Origin: Achromobacter sp. HZ34
Lineage (GTDB): Bacteria; Pseudomonadota; Gammaproteobacteria; Burkholderiales; Burkholderiaceae_B
Assembly (NCBI RefSeq): GCF_002209485.1
Contig: NZ_NJIX01000006.1
Span: 310,001-374,000, forward strand
Reading direction: 5' to 3'
Length of the DNA stretch: 64,000 nt
Notes under the pieces: model-generated
What the model saw: the letters and a program-made list of their open reading frames with translations, nothing else
Told to the model about the DNA's origin: nothing
Database searches by the model: none
Shown: positions 1-11,295 of the stretch, piece by piece
Numbering within the stretch: position 1 is the first letter of the stretch
Layout of the letters: each line of letters opens with the position of its first letter
Translations under genes and position numbers: made by a program

Positions 1-636
1 CTCGACCAGCGGCACCTGCTTGTACTCGTCGAAGTTCTGGATCACACCCTGGCCGACGAAGAACAGCGCCACGATGAAGGACAGCGGCAACAGCACGTAC
101 AGCGTGCTGCGCGTCATGTCGACCCAGAAATTGCCGACCGTGCTGGCGTTGTGACGGGCGAAGCCGCGGATCAGGGCCAGCACCACGCCGATGCCGGTGG
201 CGGCGGACACGAAGTTCTGTACCGTCAGCACCAGCATCTGCGTCAGGTAGCTCATGGTCGATTCGCCGCCATAGCCTTGCCAATTGGTGTTGGTGACGAA
301 GCTGATGGCGGTATTCAGCGCGGAGTCCGGCGTCACCGGCCCGAAGCCGGCCGGATTCAGCGGCAGCAGGCCTTGCGCGCGCTGCAACACATAGGTGGCC
401 AGCGCACCCAGCACGCTGAATACCAGGACGGCGGCGGCGTAGCGCTTCCAGCCCATCTCCGCCTCGGGGCGGATGCCGCCGATGCGATAGATCAGCCGCT
501 CCAGCGGGCGGCCCCAGGCGGTCAGGCGCGATCGCCCATCCTCCATGACGATACGGATATAGCGCCCTACCAAGGGCGCAAGCAGCAGGAGTACGGCAAG
601 AAAGCACCCCAGCAAGCCAACAAAGCGGCTGTCCAT
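1..636 (-). CDS. kdpA: Potassium-transporting ATPase, potassium-binding subunit KdpA (5' part, runs off the window)
   Basis: KdpA is the channel-like membrane subunit of the KdpFABC high-affinity K+ pump. The window holds its first 212 residues; the rest lies left of base 1. Hydrophobic segments start at residues 5-25, and the first selectivity-filter loop is visible at residues 116-125 (NTNWQGYGGE), followed by the ESTMSY stretch typical of KdpA. The start is the ATG at 634-636, which shares its A with the TGA of kdpF (TGATG), so translation is probably coupled. The gene order small ORF-kdpF-kdpA on the minus strand fits a kdp operon. Identification is firm; only the truncation by the window edge limits it. 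Confidence 0.95.
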   Translation of the reverse strand, partial: MDSRFVGLLGCFLAVLLLLAPLVGRYIRIVMEDGRSRLTAWGRPLERLIYRIGGIRPEAEMGWKRYAAAVLVFSVLGALATYVLQRAQGLLPLNPAGFGPVTPDSALNTAISFVTNTNWQGYGGESTMSYLTQMLVLTVQNFVSAATGIGVVLALIRGFARHNASTVGNFWVDMTRSTLYVLLPLSFIVALFFVGQGVIQNFDEYKQVPLVE

Positions 637-725
637 CAGAATTTCTCCGGCTTGAAGAGGGCCACCAGCAGATAGATGAACAGCAGCAGGGCCAGGGTGC
701 CGCTGATCAGGTAGAGCCAACTCAT
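636..725 (-). CDS. kdpF: KdpF, small stabilising subunit of the Kdp pump
   Basis: This 29-residue peptide is one membrane helix (about residues 4-23) ending in FKPEKF, the usual KdpF tail. KdpF is known to stabilise the KdpABC complex in the inner membrane. It begins at 723-725 with ATG, overlapping the stop of the preceding 32-residue ORF as ATGA, and its own TGA overlaps the kdpA start as TGATG. The position directly before kdpA and the KPE(K/R)F-type ending make the call secure despite the short length. Confidence 0.9.
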   Translation of the reverse strand: MSWLYLISGTLALLLFIYLLVALFKPEKF

Positions 726-820
726 GACTGGTCTCCTCGCTGCAGCAGGTCACAAAATTCGTACAGCGCCATCGTCAAGGCGGCGCAGATGGCCAGAGTG
801 GCCAGATAGACAACGTCCAT
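722..820 (-). CDS. 32-residue membrane peptide upstream of kdpF (unnamed)
   Basis: A short ORF begins at ATG 818-820 and encodes 32 residues: one hydrophobic helix (about residues 3-19) followed by a polar tail with acidic and basic residues (YEFCDLLQRGDQS). A clear ribosome site (AGGGAG) lies about 7 bases upstream. Its TGA overlaps the kdpF ATG as ATGA, so three genes in a row are linked by overlapping stop/start codons. It is a likely first gene of the kdp operon and may be a further small partner of the pump. I do not recognise a named family; the function is inferred only from position and membrane character. Confidence 0.7.
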   Translation of the reverse strand: MDVVYLATLAICAALTMALYEFCDLLQRGDQS

Positions 821-1219
821 ATCGTTTCTCCCTAAGGGCGTAGCGCCCCTGTCCACCGGCGCGAAGGGGCTGGCGGGACGGTAGGCAGATTAGGGAAGCG
901 GCGATAAAAACGGGGTAAAGCTTGGCGGCGGGGGTGTAAAGAAGATATAAACGCGGGTCGACAGGGGCGGTTTGCAGGCAAATCCCGGGCAATTTCTGGC
1001 CAAATCTCAGCCGAGGCTCGAAAGAATCGAGGTCGCATGACAGCCGGAACGCACGGAAGCGGGCATTCCTCGGTCATTTGGATGACTTCCCGGACGCCGT
1101 TTTTTTGCACCACTTTGAATACAAATGCCGCCTGGCCGCTGTGCCAAACCGCAAAAAAAGCCGAAATCTCGGCAAAAGCACCAATATGGTGCGTAATTTA
1201 AGTAAATGAATGCCCCTTC

Positions 1220-1236
1220 CTAGGGCATACCCCTAG
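1220..1236. promoter_or_regulatory. Inverted repeat CTAGGG-N5-CCCTAG, candidate operator upstream of the symporter
   Basis: A perfect 6-bp inverted repeat with a 5-base spacer lies about 190 bases before the symporter small-subunit gene, inside a locally AT-rich stretch. The size and spacing suit a dimeric helix-turn-helix protein such as a LuxR-type response regulator. These are known to control acetate and related symporters in several proteobacteria; which one acts here is inference. Confidence 0.4.
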
Positions 1237-1362
1237 TGTCACATTCACGGCATTGGTGCATTATTCGTTCCATGCAGGTGAGGAGACAAATGCCTCTGCA
1301 AGGCAAAACCGGGCGGCACCGGTAAATATAAAAAAGCTGTACCTTAATAAAAGCAAAACGCG

Positions 1363-1394
1363 CAACGGCTGGCACCAGGCAGTGCCAGCCGTTG
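1363..1394 (+). promoter_or_regulatory. Strong 13-bp hairpin in the leader of the symporter operon
   Basis: The arms CAACGGCTGGCAC and GTGCCAGCCGTTG are perfectly complementary with a 6-base loop, and end 34 bases before the first ATG of the symporter operon. No T-run follows, so it is not a standard intrinsic terminator. It would form in the mRNA leader and could affect stability or translation, or be a DNA-level site. Confidence 0.5.
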
Positions 1395-1428
1395 TCGCAT
1401 TCAGCCGCCGAATTCAGGGGCAGACGAG

Positions 1429-1683
1429 ATGCTGGAGATGCCTGACGATTCCTGCCGTGCGCCTGGCTGGCGCCGCAATCGCCGCGTGATCCTGCTTCTG
1501 CTGTCCATCTGGGCTGTCCTGACTTTCCTGCCCGCGTGGTTCGCCCGCGACGTTCCCTATACCGTACTCGGTTGGCCGCTTTCCTATTGGATGGCCGCTT
1601 ACGGCGCGCCCCTGGCTTATCTCTTCATCGTCGTCGTCCATGCCCGCGTCATGAACCGGGGTGACGACGCCTGGGACGACTGA
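1429..1683 (+). CDS. DUF4212 small subunit of a sodium:solute symporter
   Basis: An 84-residue membrane protein with two hydrophobic segments (about 20-38 and 52-71), the pattern GWRRNRRVILLLLSIWA near the N-terminus, the GWPLSYWMAAYGAPLAY motif, and a C-terminal ARVMNRGDDAWDD. This matches the DUF4212 family, known as the small partner encoded directly before VC_2705-type symporters. Its stop overlaps the start of the next gene (TGATG at 1681-1685), indicating coupled translation and a likely 1:1 complex in the inner membrane. The start at 1429 has an AGGGG about 9 bases upstream; an in-frame ATG at 1438 is the alternative. Confidence 0.88.
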   Translation: MLEMPDDSCRAPGWRRNRRVILLLLSIWAVLTFLPAWFARDVPYTVLGWPLSYWMAAYGAPLAYLFIVVVHARVMNRGDDAWDD

Positions 1684-3785
1684 TGCTGTTCGGCGGCGCG
1701 ACACAGCGCGAACTGGATGTGCAACTGCGCCGTATCTACGTGCTGTACGCCGCCGGCTTCGCCCTGCTGATCCTGGTGCTGACCTTGTGCGAAGTGCTGG
1801 GCATGGCGCGTACGTGGATAGGCTATGTCTTCCTGCTGGTCACCGTCTGCCTGTATGCGGGCATAGGCATCATCTGCCGCACCTCGGACCCGGTCGAGTA
1901 CTACGTGGCCGGCCGGCGCGTGCCCGCCTTCTACAACGGCATGGCCACGGCGGCCGACTGGATGTCGGTGGCGTCCTTCATCGGCGTGGCGGGCACCCTG
2001 TACCTGAGCGGCTATGGCGGCCTGGCCTATGTGATGGGATGGACCGGCGGCTTCGTGCTGGTGGGACTGCTGCTGGCGCCGTATCTGCGCAAGTTCGGCC
2101 AATACACCTTGCCGGATTTTCTCGGCGCGCGTTATGGCGGCAACCTGCCGCGGCTGGCCGGCGTGGCCTGTGCCTTCCTGTGTTCCTTCACCTACCTGGT
2201 GGCGCAGATCTATGGCGTGGGCATCATCACCACGCGCATGACCGGGATCTCTTTCGAGCTGGGCATTTTCGTGGCGCTGGGCGGCATGCTGGTGTGCTCG
2301 TTCCTGGGCGGCATGCGCGCCGTCACCTGGACCCAGGTAGGGCAGTTCATCATTCTCATCATCGGCTACCTGGTGCCGGTGATCTGGCTGTCGATGAAGG
2401 TGGCGGGCGGTCCGGTGCCGCCGTGGTCGGCCGGCCCCGTCATGCAGCAGGTGATCCAGACCGAAGAGCGCCTGCGCGACGATCCCAAGGAAGTGGCGGT
2501 ACGCCGCCTGTGGCAGGCCCGCGCTGAACAGATGGACACGCGCCTGCGCAATCTGCCGCAGTCGTGGGTGACCGAGAAGGTCATCTTGCGCGACCGGCTG
2601 GCGGCCTTGATGGCGGCCGATGCGCCGTCGGTGGAGATTCGTTCGGTCGAGCGCGAACTGACGGCTTATCCCGCCGATCCCGAGCAGGCGCGCCTGGCCT
2701 GGTTCCAGGCGCGCAACGATTATCTGGCGCGGGCGCAACCGCCGGTGCCGGCGGCCCAGCCTTATCCGGGCGCCACGCCGGCCGAACGCAAGGACCTGCG
2801 CAACAACTTCCTGGCACTGGTGCTGTGCCTGATGATGGGGACGGCCGGGCTGCCGCATGTCCTGATGCGTTCCTACACCACGCCGTCGGTGGGGGCGGCG
2901 CGGCGCTCGGTGGCGTGGTCGCTGCTGTTCATCCTGCTGCTGTACCTGATGGCGCCGGCCCTGGCAGTGTTGATCAAGCAGGTGATCTACAGCACGCTGG
3001 TGGGGTCGCCTTATACGGGGCTGCCGGATTGGGTGCATGCCTGGAGCGCGGTCAGTCCGGGGCTGCTGGATGTCACCGACGTCAACGGCGATGGCCTGGT
3101 GCAGCTGGATGAGATCAGCATGGGCGCGGACATGATGGTGCTGGCCGCGCCGGAGATGGGCGGTTTGCCTTATGTGGTTTCGGGGCTGGTGGCGGCGGGT
3201 GGTCTGGCAGCCGCCTTGTCCACGGCCGATGGCCTGCTGCTGACCTTGTCCAATTCCCTGTCGCATGACATGTGGTATCGAGTGGTGTCGCCGCGCATGC
3301 CGGCCAATCGGCGGGTGCTGGTGTCCAAGGTGCTGTTGCTGGGGGTGGCTTTCGCGGCGGCCTGGGTGGCGGCGCGCAAGCCGGCCGATATCTTGTTCAT
3401 GGTGTCGGCGGCGTTTTCCTTCGCGGCGTCGTCTTTCTTCCCCGTGCTGGTGATGGGGATCTTCTGGAAGCGCGCCAATAAATGGGGCGCCACGCTGGGC
3501 ATGGCGGCCGGGCTGGCGGTGACCTTCACCTACATGGCCCACACGCATCCGTGGCTGCGGGAACTGGTGTTCAACATCGACCGCACGCAGCCGGTGACCT
3601 TGTGGTGGGGCATACAGCCCATCGCCGCCGGCGTGTTCGGTGCGCCGGCTGCTTTCCTTACCATCGTGGTGTTTTCGTTGCTGACACCGGCGCCGGACGC
3701 CGCGACGCGCGCCTTGGTCGACTACGTGCGCGACCCCGCTTCCGCGCGCCCCGCGCGAGAAGATAAAGGGGCTTTGCCCCTTTGA
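1683..3785 (+). CDS. Sodium:solute symporter, VC_2705/ActP-like large subunit
   Basis: A 700-residue polytopic protein of the sodium:solute symporter superfamily, probably carrying a small monocarboxylate such as acetate with Na+. Core signatures include the VEYYVAGRRVPAFYNGMA segment (71-88), ADWMSVASF near 91-99 and the ATLSTADGLLLTLSNSLSHD-type helix near residue 510. Two features set it apart from the usual ActP: a charged, largely soluble insert at about 255-372 between membrane segments, and a textbook EF-hand-like loop (DVNGDGLVQLDE, 466-477) suggesting bound Ca2+ in an exposed loop. It is translationally coupled to the DUF4212 subunit. The substrate is inferred from the family only. 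Confidence 0.88.
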   Translation: MLFGGATQRELDVQLRRIYVLYAAGFALLILVLTLCEVLGMARTWIGYVFLLVTVCLYAGIGIICRTSDPVEYYVAGRRVPAFYNGMATAADWMSVASFIGVAGTLYLSGYGGLAYVMGWTGGFVLVGLLLAPYLRKFGQYTLPDFLGARYGGNLPRLAGVACAFLCSFTYLVAQIYGVGIITTRMTGISFELGIFVALGGMLVCSFLGGMRAVTWTQVGQFIILIIGYLVPVIWLSMKVAGGPVPPWSAGPVMQQVIQTEERLRDDPKEVAVRRLWQARAEQMDTRLRNLPQSWVTEKVILRDRLAALMAADAPSVEIRSVERELTAYPADPEQARLAWFQARNDYLARAQPPVPAAQPYPGATPAERKDLRNNFLALVLCLMMGTAGLPHVLMRSYTTPSVGAARRSVAWSLLFILLLYLMAPALAVLIKQVIYSTLVGSPYTGLPDWVHAWSAVSPGLLDVTDVNGDGLVQLDEISMGADMMVLAAPEMGGLPYVVSGLVAAGGLAAALSTADGLLLTLSNSLSHDMWYRVVSPRMPANRRVLVSKVLLLGVAFAAAWVAARKPADILFMVSAAFSFAASSFFPVLVMGIFWKRANKWGATLGMAAGLAVTFTYMAHTHPWLRELVFNIDRTQPVTLWWGIQPIAAGVFGAPAAFLTIVVFSLLTPAPDAATRALVDYVRDPASARPAREDKGALPL

Positions 3786-3879
3786 CCCCGCTTCCAGCGG
3801 CAGGGGATCGCAAAGGGGCGGAGCCCCTTTGAGCCCGCTTTCAGCGGCAGGGGATCGCAAAGGGGCGGAGCCGCTTTGG
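3765..3879. repeat. 47-bp tandem repeat with hairpins at the symporter 3' end
   Basis: Two near-identical 47-base units (3765-3811 and 3812-3858) and a partial third (3859-3879) follow one another. Each begins with an AAAGGGGC...GCCCCTTT hairpin and ends with CAGCGGCAGGGGATCGC. The first hairpin (3765-3783) lies inside the last codons and stop of the symporter gene. The repeat likely acts as a transcription end or mRNA-stabilising array between converging genes, and probably arose by local duplication. Confidence 0.7.
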
Positions 3880-3889
3880 CCTCCCCGGG

Positions 3890-4219
3890 CTAGTGCTTCA
3901 CCGTGTCGGAGAACACGTTCATCACGATGACGCCGGCCACGATCAGGCCGATGCCGATGAGGGCGGGCAGGTCCAGGTGCTGCTTGAAGAACACCAGGCC
4001 AATGAGGGAAATCAGCACGATGCCGACCCCGGACCAGATGGCATACGCAATGCCGACCGGAATCTCCCGCAGCGTCTGCGAAAGAAAATAGAACGACACC
4101 AGATAACCCACCACGGTAATCGCCGAAGGCAACAGGCGCGTGAACCCTTCGCTGGCCTTCAAGGAGCTGGTGGCGATCAATTCGGCGACGATGGCTATCG
4201 CCAGGTACATCCACTTCAT
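3890..4219 (-). CDS. SMR-family multidrug/quaternary-ammonium efflux protein (EmrE-like)
   Basis: A 109-residue protein with four membrane helices. The essential membrane glutamate is present at position 13 (IAIVAELIATSSLK), matching EmrE Glu14, and the IAYAIWSGVGIVLISLIG stretch carries the conserved Trp and Gly residues of helix 3. SMR proteins exchange protons for cationic drugs and dyes as antiparallel dimers in the inner membrane. The start at 4219 has AAGGAA six bases upstream; an in-frame ATG at 4243 lies within the neighbouring 44-bp repeat and is less likely. No partner SMR gene is beside it, so a homodimer is expected. Confidence 0.92.
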   Translation of the reverse strand: MKWMYLAIAIVAELIATSSLKASEGFTRLLPSAITVVGYLVSFYFLSQTLREIPVGIAYAIWSGVGIVLISLIGLVFFKQHLDLPALIGIGLIVAGVIVMNVFSDTVKH

Positions 4220-4220
4220 C

Positions 4221-4321
4221 AACGGTTCCTTTGCTGTCGCCACACGTCGTCTACCCGCGTCGGCAACGATTCCTTCGCTATCGCCAGACGTCGTCCACCC
4301 GCGTCGGCAACGATACCTTCG

Positions 4322-4342
<21 letters not shown>
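4221..4342. repeat. 44-bp tandem repeat spanning the Smr-protein gene 3' end
   Basis: The sequence ACGTCGTC(C/T)ACCCGCGTCGGCAACG recurs with a strict 44-base period (ACGTCGTC at 4244, 4288 and 4332; AACG(G/A)T..CCTT at 4221, 4265 and 4309). The rightmost copy is the end of the Smr-domain gene (last codons and TAG at 4322-4324), so the two left copies look like duplicated gene tail. Each copy slightly differs. It fills the gap between the Smr gene and the SMR pump gene on the same strand. Confidence 0.75.
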
Positions 4343-8483
<4,141 letters not shown>

Positions 8484-8484
<1 letters not shown>

Positions 8485-9239
8485 TGATTTCGTTTATGCA
8501 GATTGGTGGTATTCAGGAAGGCTCCGCGCCGGCCCGTTGCGCGCGGGCAAGTGCCGCGTCGGGCGGCGCCACGCAGGACCATGGCCTGCGGGCCCGCGCC
8601 GCGCGCGGCATCGCGCTGCTGACCTTGGCGTTGGCGCCGGTCCTGGCGCCCGGGGCCGCCTGGGCGGCCAGCGCGCAGGAGCAACTGAAGTCCTTCGTCG
8701 CCACGGTGACCTCGGCCAGCGGCAACTTCAGCCAGGTGACCAGCGGCGCCACGGGCGCGCAGCAGTCCGCGCGCGCCAAGGCGCCGCAAAGCGGCACGTT
8801 TTCCTTCCAGCGTCCGGGCCGTTTCCGCTGGGCGGTGCAGAAGCCGTATGAACAGCTGATCGTGTCCGACGGCAAGCAGGTCTACCAGTACGACCCCGAC
8901 CTGGCGCAGGTAACCGTGCGCAAGGTCGACCAGGCCATCGGCACGTCGCCGGCGGCCATCCTGTTCGGTTCGGGTTCCCTGGAGCAGTCCTTCGACGTCA
9001 GCCCGCTGCCGGCCAAGGACGGCCTGGATTGGCTGCGCGCCAAGCCGCGCAGCAGCGATGCCGGTTTCTCGCGCGTGGACATCGGTTTCAAGGACAATCT
9101 GCCGGCGCGCATCGAACTGCTGGATGCCTTCGGCCAGACCACCCGGGTCGACCTGTCCGGCATCACGCCCAACCCGCGCCTGGGCGACAAGGACTTCCAG
9201 TTCACCCCGCCCAAGGGTGTCGATACGGTGAAGATGTAG
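8484..9239 (+). CDS. lolA: Outer-membrane lipoprotein carrier protein LolA
   Basis: LolA ferries lipoproteins through the periplasm from LolCDE to LolB. The 251-residue product has an export signal whose hydrophobic core is at about 42-60, with cleavage near AWA-ASAQ, then the LolA fold with [21 protein letters not shown], the [14 protein letters not shown] stretch and [24 protein letters not shown]. The n-region of about 40 residues before the core is unusually long, so the true start may lie downstream of the overlapping ATG at 8484. The ftsK-lolA order is a widely conserved core arrangement. Confidence 0.93.
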
Positions 9240-9246
9240 TTTCATC

Positions 9247-9267
9247 TGGCGGGGCTGCGCCCCGCCA
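9247..9267. terminator. Hairpin between converging lolA and ridA-like genes
   Basis: TGGCGGGG and CCCCGCCA form a perfect 8-bp GC-rich stem with a 5-base loop, placed 8 bases after the lolA stop and 16 bases before the converging gene end. It can work on both strands. A T-run is absent, so the terminator role is likely but not proven. Confidence 0.55.
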
Positions 9268-9282
9268 TATCCCCGCGCGGGA

Positions 9283-9696
9283 TCAGGGCTGTTTATACGC
9301 GACGCAGTCGACTTCCACTTTGGCATCGACCACCAGCCGTGATTCCACGCAGGCGCGGGCTGGCGGGTTGTCGCCGAAATAGGTCTTGAACACCTTGTTG
9401 AAGGACGCGAAATCGCGGGCGTCGTCCAGCCACACGCCGCAGCGTACGACGTGCTCCGGACCGTAGCCGGCTTCTTCCAGGATTGCCAGCACCTGCTGGA
9501 TGGCCTTGTGCGACTGCGCCACGATGCCGCCTTCGATCACCTCGCCATTCTCCATCGGCACCTGGCCGGAAACGAACAGCCAGCCGCCGGCCGCCACCGC
9601 CCGCGCAAAAGGCATGTGCGAACCGCCCTGTCCGGTCCCACCGGCAACGCCGTAGCGGGTAATGCCATTGGCGTCAGTCTTGGGTGCATTGCTCAT
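9283..9696 (-). CDS. RidA/YjgF-family enamine/imine deaminase
   Basis: A 137-residue member of the RidA family. RidA proteins hydrolyse reactive enamines and imines, released by PLP enzymes, to keto acids and ammonia. The protein has FVSGQVPMENGEVIEGGIVAQ and the NPPARACVESRLVVDAKVEVDCVA tail, whose Arg (PARA) is the usual substrate-binding position. It is the last gene of the minus-strand D-amino-acid operon, 116 bases after the D-aminoacylase gene. That context suggests it clears imine from the PLP deaminase encoded at 17661-18992, but this is inference. Confidence 0.88.
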   Translation of the reverse strand: MSNAPKTDANGITRYGVAGGTGQGGSHMPFARAVAAGGWLFVSGQVPMENGEVIEGGIVAQSHKAIQQVLAILEEAGYGPEHVVRCGVWLDDARDFASFNKVFKTYFGDNPPARACVESRLVVDAKVEVDCVAYKQP

Positions 9697-9743
9697 GATG
9701 CTGCTCCTGTGAATTCTGTTGATAAGTCACTACATACCCTGCC

Positions 9744-9836
9744 GCCGGCGCTGCCTGCGCCGGCCCGGCACGCCATCGGCGAAATCCTTGCGCGGCGCGG
9801 CAACCGCCGCCCTTAGCCCGGTACGCCGCTGGCGAA
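9744..9836. repeat. Hairpin and imperfect direct repeat between D-aminoacylase and RidA genes
   Basis: A GCCGGCGC-5-GCGCCGGC stem is at 9744-9764. A 21-base stretch at 9763-9783 matches 17 of 21 bases of 9816-9836, which is the end of the D-aminoacylase gene, 53 bases away. As at 4221-4342, the 3' end of a gene seems to have been partly copied into the space that follows it. The hairpin may weaken transcription into the RidA gene. Confidence 0.4.
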
Positions 9837-11291
9837 GCTCGCCCGCAAATCGCCTGCGCGCGGCAGCCAGCGTCCGGCCCGGCGACCGCTGGCGGTCCCC
9901 TCGCGGTAGGACAGCACGCCGTTGACCCACACCGCCGCGATACCGCTGCTGGCCTGTACCGGTGCGCTGAACGTCGCCTCGTCCTTCACCGTAAGCGGAT
10001 CGAACAGCACCAGGTCCGCGTGATACCCCTCGCGCACCAGTCCGCGTTCGGCCAGGCCGAAGCGCGCCGCCGACAGCCCGGTCATCTTGTGCACCGCCTC
10101 GGCCAGCGGAAACAGCCCCAGGTCGCGGCTGTAATGCCCCAGCACGCGTGGAAAAGCCCCCCACAGGCGCGGGTGCGGATGAGGATCATTGGGCAGCCCA
10201 TCCGACCCTATCATCGTCAAGCGATGCTTCAACACCCGCTGCACGTCATCCTCGCGCATGCCGTGATACACCGCCCCGGCCGGTTGCAGCCGCTTGGCCG
10301 CTTCCATCAACGGCACGTTCCATTCCGCGGCGATGTCGGCCAGCGTCCGGCCCGCTTGATCCGGATGGGGCGTGGACCACGTGATGTCGATAGGAAAATC
10401 GCTGGTAACCTGCTTCAGGTCCAGCGTCGACGAGCTGGCGGAATAGGGATAACAATCGCAACCCACCGGTTGCAGGCGGCCCGCGCCTTCCAGGCTGGCC
10501 AGCACTTCCGTCGTGCGGCCCCAGTTGCCGGCACCGGCGCATTTCAGGTGCGACACCACCAGCGGCACGCGTGCATGGGCAGCCACTTCATAGGCTTCTT
10601 CCATCGCCTGCAGGATGGCGGCGAACTCGGAACGCAGGTGTGTGGTGTATAAGGCGCCGAACTCGTCCAGCACTTCGGCCAGGGCCTTGACCTCGGCGGT
10701 GTCGGCCTCGTACGCCGACGCATAGGCCAGCCCGGTGCTCAGGCCGATGGCGCCATGCGCCAGCGCCTCGCGCAACTGCCCGCGCATGCCGTCGATTTCC
10801 GCCGCGCTGGCCTTGCGGTCCAGGCTGTCCATATGATTGTTGCGCAGGGCAGTGTGGCCGACCAAGGCGGCCACGTTGACCGCCGGCCGCGCCGTTTCAA
10901 TGGCCTGGGTGTAGTCGGCGAAGCTGGCGTACTGGAAATCCTCGCGCTGTCCCAGCAGGTTCATGGGGTCGGGCGGGTCGCCGCGCAGGGTCACCGGCGC
11001 CGCGCTGATGCCGCAATTACCCACCACCACGGTGGTCACGCCTTGCGACAGCTTGGGCAGCATGCCCGGGGTGCGGATGACGTTGGTGTCGTCATGGGTG
11101 TGCACGTCGATGAAACCCGGGGCCAGCACGTAGCCCGTGCCATCCACGGTTTCCACGGCGCCGGCCGCGGCCAGCTCGCCCGGCCCGGCAATGGCCGCGA
11201 TACGGCCGCCGCGCAAGGCCACGTCGGCCTCGTAACCGGCCGCGCCGCTGCCGTCGAGCACGCGGACAGAGGCAATCAGGGTGTCGTACAT
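9813..11291 (-). CDS. N-acyl-D-amino-acid deacylase (D-aminoacylase)
   Basis: A 492-residue zinc amidohydrolase that removes the acyl group from N-acyl-D-amino acids to give free D-amino acids. Metal-site motifs are in the family order: HTHDD (65-69), GNCG (91-94), a TTHLRSE strand, VVSHLKC and the late IGSDGLPNDPHPHPR segment with the conserved Asp. The amidohydrolase composite domain closes the C-terminus (VLVFDPLTV-type). The start at 11291 has GGGAG about 10 bases upstream and lies 4 bases after the end of the rpiR-type gene. The acyl preference cannot be read from sequence. Confidence 0.92.
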   Translation of the reverse strand: MYDTLIASVRVLDGSGAAGYEADVALRGGRIAAIAGPGELAAAGAVETVDGTGYVLAPGFIDVHTHDDTNVIRTPGMLPKLSQGVTTVVVGNCGISAAPVTLRGDPPDPMNLLGQREDFQYASFADYTQAIETARPAVNVAALVGHTALRNNHMDSLDRKASAAEIDGMRGQLREALAHGAIGLSTGLAYASAYEADTAEVKALAEVLDEFGALYTTHLRSEFAAILQAMEEAYEVAAHARVPLVVSHLKCAGAGNWGRTTEVLASLEGAGRLQPVGCDCYPYSASSSTLDLKQVTSDFPIDITWSTPHPDQAGRTLADIAAEWNVPLMEAAKRLQPAGAVYHGMREDDVQRVLKHRLTMIGSDGLPNDPHPHPRLWGAFPRVLGHYSRDLGLFPLAEAVHKMTGLSAARFGLAERGLVREGYHADLVLFDPLTVKDEATFSAPVQASSGIAAVWVNGVLSYREGTASGRRAGRWLPRAGDLRASFASGVPG

Positions 11292-11295
11292 CTTC

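Larger units (their letters stand above)
821..1428. other. Intergenic region between kdp operon and symporter genes
   Basis: These 608 bases separate two divergent operons. I see no convincing gene. The right half is AT-richer and holds two ordered structures listed separately: a CTAGGG/CCCTAG inverted repeat at 1220-1236 and a strong hairpin at 1363-1394. The kdp promoter must lie just right of 820, but no clear -35/-10 pair stands out. A KdpE site was looked for and not recognised. Confidence 0.5.

Noticed and set aside
1617-4214. An 865-codon open frame on the minus strand opposite the symporter
   Set aside because: It is rich in His, Arg, Gln and Gly and mirrors the GC-rich third positions of the symporter gene on the plus strand. 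It has no recognisable motif and is a typical antisense shadow.
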